Positions 20,842 through 31,292 of a stretch of 64,000 bases of DNA are shown here, piece after piece. Location: contig JBHGNT010000016.1 in NCBI GenBank assembly GCA_043228905.1, forward strand, positions 6,882,001 through 6,946,000, written 5' to 3'. Under the pieces are notes generated by a model. That model ran no database searches. It was not told where the DNA came from and was given only the letters and a program-made list of their open reading frames with translations. Origin of the DNA: Azolla caroliniana (lineage: Eukaryota > Polypodiophyta). Position 1 is the stretch's first letter; each line of letters starts with the position of its first letter. The translations under genes and the position numbers were made by a program.

Positions 20842-21634
20842 ATGCACGCGGAAGTGAAGGAGCTCCGAGAAGCTCATAGTTCGTGGGAGGCCTTTGAAGA
20901 GGCGTTCCTACAGGCATATGGAGATGGCGAAAGAGCCAGGGACAACGCGACTTCGACCAGTGGGTTGCATCGGTGAAGACCCACTGGGGCGCAACGAAAG
21001 CATTCTGAGAGTTCAAGCGGCGGCTTGCTCGGCTCCCGGAGCGAGATCAAAGACTAGTGGGGGTGCACAAAGTCCTATTGTTCGTTAGGTCGATCGACCG
21101 AGCGGAATGGGAGCCATCGGAATTGAGCTCGAAGACGACGACAGAGCGAATGGCTTTACCAAGACTAGTCGGAAGTCGAACAGGTATGCCGACAGTTGGA
21201 TGAGGAGCAATCCGCGAAGGGAAAAAGGAAGATAGTGCGCGATGGCGTCTCATCACAGCATGAAGTAGGCACACAACAAGAAGGATTGGCAAAGATCGAT
21301 GTCAAAGCCTTGGTCCGGGAAGCGTACGAGGCTCTGAAGGCGATGGTTGACGAAGAAGAGAGATCTGGAACGCGGACGGATTCCGAAGACTCAGAGCTAG
21401 TCAGCCTTCCAAACAAGGCGGACATGGCCTAGGTAGAGGCCGAAGAATGGTACGATGGTACCATGGGAGAGGGTGTGGAGCGAGACGCCCTCTCTACTTG
21501 CGGAGAAAGACCGGCCGAGGAGGAGGTCGGGAGCGGAGAAGAGCCCTCCATGCGGATTCCAGAAACTCCGGCAGTCGAGCCCATGTGCCGACAAAAGACC
21601 GGAGAGATGGAAGGCGCCAGCGAGGAGTCCTAGC
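20842..21634 (+). pseudogene. gag: N1 gag, remainder (decayed)
   Basis: It aligns with N2 gag from KELREAHSSWEAFEEAF onward but has several frameshifts and stops between 20900 and 21200. A better-preserved stretch at 21196-21432 reads LDEEQSAKGKRK ... AYEALKAMVDEEERSG, then EEWYDGTMGEGVERDALSTCGE and ETPAVEPMCRQKTGEMEGASEES. The last part is the same C-terminal motif seen twice in N2 gag. It is non-functional. Confidence 0.82.
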
Positions 21635-23990
21635 ACCATGCCAGCGAAGATGGATGGGAAACGGCCTACGAGGAGGTCGAGGATGGAGCCGTGGAAGAGA
21701 AAGAGGAAATGAGAGCTGACATCGAGGGGAGCGGAATCGGAAGTCGACCCGACCGGGGATCGAATTCATTGGCATTCCAATTCGGTTGGAGCACGATCTG
21801 GATGTGGATCATTCGACCTAGAGAGATGGGAGTTGGAGGTGGGAGCACAATAAGGAGGTCAACGACGAGTTCGAGAGAAGTACATCGGATGCGGTGAAAC
21901 GAAGACCGGTCCTATGGGTCACCTCACACCGGGCTAGAGACTTCGGCGGTCGGCATCAGATTCGATGTAAGACCAAGATACTGACGGTGGCGGCAAGAGA
22001 ACGGAACTCGGCAATGCAAAGTGACGGGCAGACCTGGATGAGAACCGGGCAGGGTGGACTTCCGGATAACCGATCCGGAAGGGTGGAGGAAACAGGCCTA
22101 CGGGGAGGCCGAAACACGGTACATCGGTACCACTGGAGGGGGTGTGGAGCGAGCCACCCTCTTAACATGCAGAGAAGGAAGACCCAGGATAGGGTCGGAA
22201 AGACGAGAGGCCCAAGGAGGATCCTCCACACCGGATCTAGAGACTTCAGTAGTCGGCAACGGAGCCGACGTAAGACCGAGAGACTGACGGTGGCGGCAAG
22301 GGGACAAGGGCAAAGGCAGCGATGGGGCGGTCCTATGACGATCCTCACACCGATCCGAAGACTCCGGCGGTTGGCCCAAAGCCGACATGAGACCTAGAGA
22401 GAAGGACGGTGGCGGCAGGTGAACAGGATCAAGCAAAAGGGCCGAAAAAGAGCGGAAGGAGGTATAAGGCTAATGACACGACCATGAACCGGATAGAAGG
22501 ACGAAGACCGGATGCGCTTGGTACACGAGTCAGTTTCTTGACGGATCGGAGGCTCGAGAAGGATCCTCCACACCAGATCTAGAGACATTGGCGGTCGGCA
22601 CTGGGAGCCGACGTAAGACCAAGATACTGACGGTGGCGGCGAGGGGACGAAGGCCGTAGTAACAGAGGCACCGACCAACCAAGGCATCGCGAGAACAATG
22701 AAGGCCAGGTGGGAGTAGCAGCACGGAAAGCTGCCAAGGACACCCCAAGTGGGGAGCGGTGTGTCAAGCCAAAAAGGGCACACCCGGAAGCGGATCAGGA
22801 GACGTGTGTGTGGTCATCGAGGGTTGAAGTAAAGCACAGGTACGGGATTGTGTTCGGCACAGTCAGTGCCTAGCAAGGAAAGTGGAAGATGGCACACGGT
22901 GGTGTCGGGTCGGAAACTGGGCGCGGGATAGGCTGCACAAGTTGATAGCTGGAAACAATATCGGTGACCGAAGGAGGATCCTCCACACCCGCTTCTAAGA
23001 TCTCGGCGGCTCAGTCGGAGTGGCAACGACTCACGTAGCAAGCCAAGCCCGAGATAACAAGCTAGTAGGGGTGAGGGGACAACGGCAAGTGTACGGAGAT
23101 AACAAGCTCGTGGGGGCGAGGGGAGGACGGCAAGTGTATGGCGTCGAACCAATTGCAGTAGTGCGGAACGAAAGGGGCCAAGCGGACTGACACGGGGTGC
23201 TCCTCGAACACGGAGGACACCAGTATGCGGAGAAAGGACAAGTGATGACGCACGATCTGGCTGGGCAGGGTCCAACGAAGCGTGCATGGAGAAAGACCAT
23301 AGTTCGGCGCGGGTGGTGCCGAGTGGGGGACGGTGGACTGAGCCTCCTGCGGGGCGTAGTCTAGGGTTATGCGGCACACAGAGGTGCGTGGACGAGGATA
23401 CGGGCGCGAAGACAGATTGCTCAAGTCGGTAGCCTCAAAAAACATCGACAGCCCAAGAAGGATCCTTCATACCAATTCTGGAGACCTCAGCAGTTCGGCC
23501 GTCATGGCAATGTAAGACCGAGGAGAAGGAAGGTGGCGACAAGGGGACAAAGGCAATAGCAAACCACAGCACTGAAGGAGTAATCAAGGCATCGCGACGA
23601 TCGGCGTAGGCCAAGCAGGCCACTATGGGGTGTTCCTTGGACGCGGAGGACACTGGTATACGGGGAAGCAAGGAGCGTACGTACGGTCGATCAAGGGCCA
23701 CTGGACGAGCACGTCTACGAGAAGAGCTCACGGCGAAAAACCTATCGACGGGTCGAACGAGCCTATGGAAGGCAAGCGAGGAACGGAGAGAGACAACACA
23801 CCGAGGTGCTCGGGACGAGGACACGTTCGAACCAAAGGAGGGACACACACGACATGCGAGGCGCGGAATCCGGCGTACAACCGGAGCCAACGGTTCGAGA
23901 CCTACAGAGGCCAACACGGCAGCCGGAATGAGGATTATGGAAGACCAGTTGCTCACTACAACCGGAATCTCTCACACTTTTTCGGATTTG
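21635..23990 (+). repeat. N1 internal array of degenerate gag-like repeats
   Basis: It carries the same unit as in N2 (CTCACACCGATCCGAAGACTCCGG, then GCCGACATGAGACC, then GACGGTGGCGGCAGG). Copies end near 21993, 22300, 22418, 22645 and 23545. GC-rich filler between units includes segments shared with N2. No pol, protease or other reliable coding sequence. Confidence 0.72.
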
Positions 23991-24010
23991 GCACGTACCG
24001 GTGGATGTGC
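23991..24010 (+). promoter_or_regulatory. Hairpin before the N1 polypurine tract
   Basis: GCACGT and ATGTGC pair with one G-T wobble; loop ACCGGTGG. It ends 17 bases before the LTR, as in G1 and N2. Confidence 0.65.
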
Positions 24011-24014
24011 GGTT

Positions 24015-24027
24015 TGGTGGGGGCGGT
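24015..24027 (+). other. N1 polypurine tract
   Basis: TGGTGGGGGCGGT lies against the LTR start TGTCGTGAAG. Confidence 0.75.
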
Positions 24028-24652
24028 TGTCGTGAAGATTCACGACCATAGTGAGAAAACCGGAGAAGTTAGTGGCATCGACGATGTGAATCATGTGCAC
24101 TTACCCTTGTATAAAACGTGTGAATAATAGGGGTGCCTTTATGGCGCCAACTAGGAGTTAAGTCGGGACAGGGGATCCCATGTAATAAGGGATATTTATC
24201 CCAAATTGTTACGCCACTCCCTCCTTGTGCTGTAAAAGGAAAGGAGGGTCTCTTGTGAAAAGGTTGCCCATTTTGAGTTAGGGGGTATACCATTAGGTCC
24301 AAGGTATGATCATTTTTCTTCTTCTTACTTTCTTGTTTTCCGTTAGGGTTCTTCGAGTTCTTCTTCTTCGTCATGTAGGTTGAGTCTTCGTGTTTGTTTA
24401 GGGTTTAGTCTGGTGAAGAGCTTGTATGTCCTGTGGGGTTTGCTTCTACCCGGTCTCCTATGCAAGACCCCGCTAGGCGCAACGAGCCCGAGAGCTCCCC
24501 GATCGGCAGCTTGGCTGCAGACTGCTGTTGTAACCTAACCTACCTTGGTCTGGCTCGAAGCCGGGGTTGTATCTTGCTCTTGTACATTTTTAGTGAAGCA
24601 TTTGTGCATCTGTGCATTTGGATTTGTGTTTGCGTCTTCAGAGTTTCTTCTT
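24028..24652 (+). repeat. N1 3' LTR, truncated at its end
   Basis: It starts TGTCGTGAAG. The first bases form a perfect palindrome (GTCGTGAA, GA, TTCACGAC). It aligns with the N1 5' LTR up to GAGTTTCTTCTT and then stops, lacking the last about 250 bases, where D-A begins. The TATA-like box is weak (CTGTAAAAGG near 24230). Confidence 0.85.
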
Positions 24653-24706
24653 GGGTGAAAGCATGCGAGTGGAAACAATTAGCTATGTCCTTGACATAGC
24701 TAATTA
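24653..24706 (+). repeat. D-A terminal sequence with perfect palindrome
   Basis: GGGTGAAAGCATG opens the unit. At 24677-24705 AATTAGCTATGTC and GACATAGCTAATT form 13-base arms around CTT. The reverse complement of 35851-35901 is about 80 percent the same by eye over about 50 bases, then both diverge and share another block further in (AATTCCTAGG ... CATTATGCATGATC). This is a candidate transposase-binding end. Confidence 0.65.
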
Positions 24707-24959
24707 TCTATCCAAAAAGCTACCATTGATAAATAGTCATTTTTGCAAAGAGCTACCATTGATAAACTAGCTATACAAAAATCTACCATTGAAAATAGTA
24801 GAGAGTTTTAATTATATAAATGAGCAACATAAATGTGCAACATAAATTGATATGCGCACCATAAATTATAGACCGAATTCCTAGGTCCATTATGCATGAT
24901 CCTTTGCCACATCACGTGGGACATCTTTGGTTGAGTATTCTAGCTTAGATTACTACCAC

Positions 24960-25915
24960 TGTTGCTAAACCCTATTGAGTCCTCTCCTCCATTGCCGACA
25001 TTCTACACTCAGTTACCAGCACTATGTGGTCCAAGTATCATCTGCCACTGTTCGATCCGATGGAGTTCACTCCTCCATTGCCGCCATTCTGCACTCAGTT
25101 GCTGCCACTGTTCAGTCCAAGCATCATCTGCCAAGTTCACTCCTCCATTGCCGCCACCGTACACTCAGTTGCCGCTACTGTGAAGGTCGTATATTGCTGC
25201 CACTTTTCGCTCCGACGGAGTTAACTCCTTCTCCACTGCCGCCATTCTACTCTCAGTTGCCATCACTGTGTGTTCCAAGCATCATCTGCCACTGATCAAT
25301 CTGACAAAGTTCACTCATCCATTGCCATCATTCTACACTTAGTTGCTACTGTTCGGTCGTGTATTGCTGCCACTTTTCGATCTGAGGGAGTTCACTCCTT
25401 CTCCACTGTCGCCATTGTACTCTCAGTTGTCGTCACTGTGTGTTCTAAGCATCATCTGTCAGTGTTTGATCTGACGGAGTTCACTCCTCCATTGCCATCA
25501 TTCTACACTTAGTTGTCGCTACTGTTTGGTCCTGGATTGCTGCCACTTTTCGATTTGACAGAGTTCACTCATCCATTGCCATCATTCTACGCTTAGTTGT
25601 CGTTACTGTTCGGCGGTGTATTGTTGCCACTTTTCGATCCGAAGGAGTTCACTCCTTCTCCACTACTGCCATTCTACTCTCAGTTGTCGTCATTGTGTGT
25701 TCCGAGCATCATCTGCCACTGTTCGATCCGATGGAATTCATTCCTCCATTGCCATCATTCTACACTCAGTTGCCCCCATTGTTCGGTCCTAGATTGTCAA
25801 AATTGTTCGATCAAACGGAGTTCACTCCTCCACTGCCGCCATTCTACACTCAGTTGTCACCACTATTCGGCCCTAGATTACCGCCATTGTTCGGTCTTGG
25901 ATTTGAATAACTATT
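24960..25915 (+). repeat. Subterminal minisatellite, D-A
   Basis: Irregular tandem copies of a unit such as GAGTTCACTCCTCCATTGCC, CATTCTACACTCAGTTGCC, CACTGTTCGGTCC, GCATCATCTGCCACTGTTCG. About ten copies. Several copies stay open in one frame (FTPPLPPFYTQLPPLFGP), but frames shift between copies, so I do not call a protein. Confidence 0.75.
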
Positions 25916-26054
25916 ATGTCTATTGATTATCTTGTGTATTGTTGTGTATAATCTTGTGTATTGTGGAATATTTTTGTGTATTGTTGTTGCCCATAGCCAT
26001 CTTTAATACGTGTCTTTTTTTTGAGAAAATTAGGGTTTAAACTCGTCAAGCCAA

Positions 26055-29000
26055 ATGGAAGGGGAAGGAGGGTGTTTAGAATTACCCCTCAATTATCATC
26101 AGGATAGGGATGACGCTATCAGGACACAACAAGCGATACGAAAGTATTGGGCAGAAAAAAGAAAAAACATCGTCAATTGTTGAAGGATACGAAAGCCACA
26201 CTCACAAAAGTTAAAGATAGTATTGGTTGGGATATAGGTCTAAATATCACTGAGAATGGAAGTAATGAGACTTCTATCATAGAGAGAAAGGTTGTAAACT
26301 ATTTCAATGTTCAAACCAAGCACATCAGCAATGAAGACAAGAAGGTAGTACTTTATGGAATATTAAATGATCCATTGATAAAGGAGTTAGTTGATTGTGA
26401 TGGTCTTAATGCAAACATAACATCTGTACTAGTAAATAATCTCCGTAATAGTTTCGTATCCATGAGCAAGTCAAAAGATGATCTTGTCTTAAAAAGGTCT
26501 AGTCTAATGATGTTACTTAGTAGTGATGTTGACGATATTAACATTAGTGTGCTATCTAAGGTAATTGGTGTTAGTAGAAAAAGTGTGTACAATACATTGA
26601 ATTGGATAGTTTCCTCGGGTGAAGGAACTAGTCTGCTAAAGCTAACAACAAGATGTAAGCCAATGACACCCATAACATCAGAAATCAAGGATATAATCAC
26701 AATATTTTGGACTAATGAGAGTAGGGTTTCACCCAATAAGAAGGATTTATGCAGGAAACGTGTTGGAAGGAGTCAATACGAGGAGCATCCCATTCATCTT
26801 CTTGATGTACCTCAGGTATTTACATTTATCTCAACATTAGTTTTGACTTTTGAGCTTAGTTAGTTAGCTTATTAGCTACCTCTGAATATGACCATATACC
26901 CAAATTGCTATTTACCTACCTCATTTACCTACCTCAGAATATGACCATAGCTAACTAGCTACTAGTAATAGCTAATTAGCTCCCTAAGTATATCGAGCAT
27001 AGCTATTTAGCTACCACAATAGCTAATTAGCTACCTTTAACAATAGCTAATTAGCTACCATAGTAGCTATTTAGCTGCTTATGACTATAGCTAATTAGCT
27101 ACCAAAGTAGCTAATTAGTTGCTTATGACTATAGTTAATTAGCTACCAGAATTGCCAATCCCCTATTGGACTAGCTAATTAGCTACTCAACTAAAGTATG
27201 GTAGTAGTTAATTAGCTACCACTTAGCTAATTAGCTACTCAGCTGAAGTATAGTAGAAGCTAATTGCGACTCAGCTAAAGTATAGTAGTAGCTAATTAGC
27301 CATTATAACTAAAGTATGGTAGTAGCTAATTAGCTAACACTTAGTTAATTAGCTACTTAGCTAAAGTATGGCAGTAGCTAATTAGCTAACACTTAGTTAA
27401 TTAGCTACTCAGCTGAAGTATGGTAGTAGCTAATTAGCGACTCAGCTAAAGTATGGTAGTAGCTAATTAGCCACTATAACTAAAGTATAGTAGTAGCTAA
27501 TTAGCTACCACTCTAATTAGCTATTGTACTAAATTATGGTAGTAGCTAATTAGCTATTGCATTAAACTATGGTAGTAGCTAATTAACTACCAGTTAGCTA
27601 ATTAGCTACTCAACTAAAGTATGGTAGTAGCTAATTAGCTAAGTGGTAGCTAATTAGCTATTGTACTAAACTATGGTAGTCGCTAATTAGCTAATATACT
27701 ACACTATGGTAGTAGCTAATTAGCTACCACTTAGCTAATTAGCTACTCAACTAAAGTATGGTAGCAGCTAATTAGCTACCACTTAGCTAATTAGCTACTG
27801 TACTAAACTATGGTAGTAGCTAATTAGCTACCACTTAGCCATAGAGCTAATCAGTTTGTCCATTTATTACACAGGTCGATTTATTTATTAGGTTCAGGGG
27901 AATGCATCCAAATATCAAAGTTCAACTACGAACATTCGAGTCTCTTAAGCCACACTTTGTGGGAAACTTGAAGGATCGATACACATGTTGTTGCATTTAC
28001 CATGTACAAATGGGTTTTCTCAAGGACTTTGTTAATCTACTACATCACCATAGCGCCTCCCTAACAAATGCAGTTTGCACTTGTGTGTGCCCAATTTGTC
28101 AATCGAGCCCGCATGAGCATTGTAAATCATCTGAGCATGTTATCTCTTCCATGAGTTGTCTTTTAGATTCAGTATTGTATCCTACAGAAACTGAGGCCAT
28201 CTTCCACAGTCATAAATGTGTCATGGGTTTATGTCAAGATTATGGCCCTAGTAGATTTAGGTGGTGTCCAAATTAATTGAGTAGTGAAATACTAATCTTT
28301 GTCAAGTTATTTGGGTCAGTTGACACCAATTTCGAAGGAAAGGTGTGTAAAATAAAGGATCTAGTTAGGAAGTCGCTTAAACCAAGGGATTTGGCGTCTC
28401 TATTTGTAGTATCTCTAGGAAAGTTCATTAAACACAACTTCATTTATTCATGGAAAGCCCATCAGTTTAAGACTTGCATATCTGATTTTCCAAATGATGT
28501 AGTAGTCTCAGTACTAGATTTTGCAGAGAATTATACTTTCAACCAGCAAAATGAAATTCAATCTATGCATTGGTGTTCAGCGCAGGTAACCATTTTTGTG
28601 CACATAACATATTTTCGAGTTTCAAGTGATGTTAAAAAAGTAATTCATTTTTTTATTTCTGATGATAAGAAGCATGATACCTTGTTCGTCCAACATTGTT
28701 TTAACTTACATTGGCAATGGCTATTAACTAAATGTTTGGAGCTTACTCAACATTGGGTCTGATCTGATGGAGCTGCATCACAATTCAAGGCTAGACGTCC
28801 ATTTTATTTTGTGGGGAGGTATCCTGCTATAACAAGTTTGGAGATGAGATGGAATTTTTTTGGGTCTGTCCATGGTAAAGGTGAACATGATGGTGCAGGT
28901 GTTGTTATAAATCGGGCACTTACCCATGAACAACTAAAGGCAGATGGTGTGCAGATGAATTGTGCAACACATGTAGTTGAATTTTTAAGAGCTAATATGT

Positions 29001-29715
29001 CAACAAGTGCAACTGGTGTTTTTTCCTCGCAAGTCAGAGATATCAAATGTGAATTTTGGGAAGTGAAGATAGATGAAGTAAATAGGGAGAAAACCTGGGA
29101 GTGCCAAGGAATTCCCGAATTGCGATCTCTCCATGTTGTTCGCGGTTATTCTAAGTTGGATGGTCATTGTATTGTGGTTAGAGAATTAACTTGTTTTTGC
29201 TTCCATTGTGTGCAGGGAAATTGGAGGTATTGTTTAAACAAAGCATATATTCAGAATTGGGAGTATCATACATTGAACGATAAGGAAGTAGTTGATGGAG
29301 AAACAGAAAAGAATGTTGACTTCATATATCAAGGACGTGGAGATACTTTGAGTGATGTCTTAAATGTTGGGGATAATTTCGTTGTAAATGCAGAAGAAGG
29401 CAATTCAAAGGTGTTGATTTCTATATATTGAAGTGCACGGTTAGTAAACAGTGTGCAACGCAGAATATATTAGATGCTTGGGGAAATGTTGTATCTACCG
29501 AGACATTCTACATTGAAGGTATTTTTTATGCAAGACTAGATGATTATAATTATGTGTATAGGCTATTAGAAGACAAACCAGTGGCGTACATGTACTCTCA
29601 TTTGGTCAAGTGCATCAATGTCCAAATGTCGCAATACAATAGCTGCTCAGGTTTATACACAGTTAGTGCTAATGTGTATGAATGTATTTACAACAGTATG
29701 CCATGGAATTTGTAG
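26055..29715 (+). pseudogene. DDE-like transposase candidate, two exons, broken
   Basis: Exon 1 runs from about 26055 (MEGEGGCLELP ... TQQAIRKYWAEKRK), shifts frame in the A-run near 26153-26166, and continues to the donor CTCAG|GTATTT at 26815/26816. It contains a helix-turn-helix-like SKVIGVSRKSVYNTL. Exon 2 follows the acceptor ACACAG at 27874 and keeps phase 0 (VDLFIRFRGMHPN). It has a Cys/His cluster (CTCVCPICQSSPHEHC). Possible catalytic acids lie in LDFAENYTF, SDGAASQFK and HGKGEHDGAG, spaced like a DDE/D nuclease fold. Stops are TAA 28274-28276 and TGA 28760-28762; a frameshift near 29400 leads to VDFYILKC ... MPWNL. I recall proteins with SDG-SQ and HGKG-DG motifs from many eukaryotes but cannot name the superfamily. 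About 830 codons in all. Confidence 0.6.
26890..27860 (+). repeat. Palindromic satellite inside the transposase intron
   Basis: It fills most of the 1059-base intron (26816-27874). Units of about 52 bases are built on the perfect 14-base palindrome TAGCTAATTAGCTA, separated by CCACT, CTCAACTAAAGTATGGTAG and variants. More than 25 palindrome copies or near-copies are present. D-B has a related TAGCTA-rich sequence after its own donor (34320-34470). The core TAGCTAATT also forms the palindrome at the D-A terminus. Confidence 0.88.
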
Positions 29716-30099
29716 CTACAAGTAGCAATTACCAGTTTTCTTGTAAAACAAACAAAGCACATGTATTGCAAATAAACAATTTAATGGACCTGTTTGGGAG
29801 TTTTTTTTTTATATACAGTCTATTTTTTGTGCTTCTTTCTCAACAAAATCGTGTGTCATTTTTATATACAATCTTCTTTCTTATATACAGTTTAATAATA
29901 TCGTTTAGGGTTCTTCTTTCTTAGATACAGATTTACTCAAGTGAACCATGTACAAGTTAAAATAGTTTGCATAAATGTAAGAAAAAGCACTATCATGAAA
30001 TCGGCAATCCTAAACATACTCTTAAAATTACATAGTAGATAAGTTACTCAAAACAAGCAATTTAATTCTTTATTGATTAAGTGGTAGCAAATTACATAT
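29716..30099. other. AT-rich spacer without genes
   Basis: T-runs and imperfect copies of TTTTTATATACA(G/A)TCT with CTTCTTTCT (29808-29935). It lies between the two convergent genes. I see no coding sequence or clear end of a transposon. Confidence 0.6.
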
Positions 30100-31064
30100 T
30101 TATAACATCCCATTGCCAATGTCTTGAAATCGCCTATAAACAGCTAAGCTCTTGCTAGTCAGTGGAACTTCTCTACATATATGATCTGCATACCGAGCTC
30201 GGTATAGAGTCCACAACCATGTAGCTAGTTGGCAGCTCAATGTTTTCACCAAATAGTGTTCAAGCATTTCATCGGGTAGGATGAGACAGCATTTGCGAAT
30301 GTTGAAGTAATGTCGGAAATGTTTTGTATCCAGAATCAGCGTATTGTCGACATTATAATCTAGCCAAGTGTCCCAAAAATCAGAAAGTCTTTCGAATCTT
30401 GAAACATCATTCTGCTCACAATTCTCTTGTGTCCACTGACCCTTGAAATGTTGTCGCCACTTCAGGAAGAATCTTTCTACACACTTCCACACATGTGTAC
30501 GTGGTTTTTCGCTCCAAATAAACAAATCAAAATATTGCACAGCCCACTCCAGAAATTGATTTGCGTCCCTCCTTGGTGTCATATATCGCACACTCATCAG
30601 GACTTTATCAAACTCCAAGATCAAGGCTCTTCTTTCGACTTCTAATGGTTTAGGTTTCCATTCCTGTAACTGAGCCTCTGTTACACCAATTATTGGTAGC
30701 ACACGATCAATTTCAATCAACTCAGGTTATGTCGGCACAATTGGTGTCCTTTTCCTCTTCAAACCCCTGGTCGACTGTGTTGGGCCTGGCTTCACATTCT
30801 GGTGCTCTTGTGTTGTCGACTTAGTCATTGGCTCAGTGCATGTAGATACTAATATGGTTGATATCAGCCCACTCGTATCACAGGCGACATCTACCTGCAA
30901 AATCAGATCATCTATGCAATATGCTTGATCAACTTGCGTGACCAAATCATTTGTGTCAGTTGCTACATCTACTTTCAAGATGTGGCCCTCTAAACACGCA
31001 GCAACATCAACAGTTTCCACACCGCCATCGGCCTTAGGCGCAATAGATTCAAACCCTTTAGACT
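30100..31064 (-). pseudogene. HAD/FCP1-like protein, active-site Asp lost
   Basis: Read on the - strand, an acceptor TTGCAG (31070-31065) begins an exon coding an acidic, valine-rich region with repeats of the type VDVA..D...LI.QVD, then the basic GLKRKRTP (a possible nuclear signal). One in-frame TAA at about 30729-30727 follows. It continues ELIEIDRVLPIIGV to the stop at 30102-30100. The second part has ALILEFDKVLM, PRRDANQFLEWAVQYFDLFIWSEKPR and a C-terminal Trp/Arg-rich domain. The layout matches an FCP1/NLI-type HAD phosphatase (hhhDxDxxL ... R..(5-6)FL......DLFIWS). The nucleophile Asp is Glu here, so catalysis is unlikely. The gene continues upstream in an intron cut by C1 at about 31292. 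It could be host sequence or transposon cargo. Confidence 0.55.
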
Positions 31065-31292
31065 CTGCAACATCAGAAAACACAAACATATTCATCAACA
31101 GTCTCACAAAACAACATAATGAACATGAAATATTTTCCATCATAGAAATATGAACATAATTATCTTGGAGAAACATCATAGAGTTCCATTACATAATGTG
31201 GATCAAGCAACAACCAATTTGAGGTTTTACTTGTCCAAAAGATCATAGTAAAACTTCATAAAACCCTAGGAAAATCGCTAACAATCATAGGG

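Larger units (their letters stand above)
20842..24652 (+). mobile_element. N1 right part: rest of gag, repeat array, 3' LTR
   Basis: It resumes N1 gag (ATGCACGCGGAAGTGAAGG matches N2 at 15723). It continues through decayed gag, a repeat array like that of N2, a hairpin, a polypurine tract and a 3' LTR. The LTR is cut at 24652, where the terminal sequence of D-A begins. Confidence 0.88.
24653..29930 (+). mobile_element. D-A: unassigned DNA-transposon-like unit, copy A
   Basis: The left end starts GGGTGAAAGCATG, at the point where the N1 LTR breaks off. In order: terminal segment with a palindrome, a proline-coding tandem array, a spliced transposase-like gene whose intron is a palindromic satellite, and T-rich sequence. 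The inverted copy D-B (ending 35901) shares the terminal sequence, exon 1 and the splice donor. I cannot find the right end of D-A, so 29930 is only where recognisable content stops. The HAD-like gene at 30100-31064 may or may not belong to it. Confidence 0.55.

Noticed and set aside
26890-27860. CRISPR-like regular array
   Set aside because: Units are tandem palindromes without unique spacers, in a plant-type intron.
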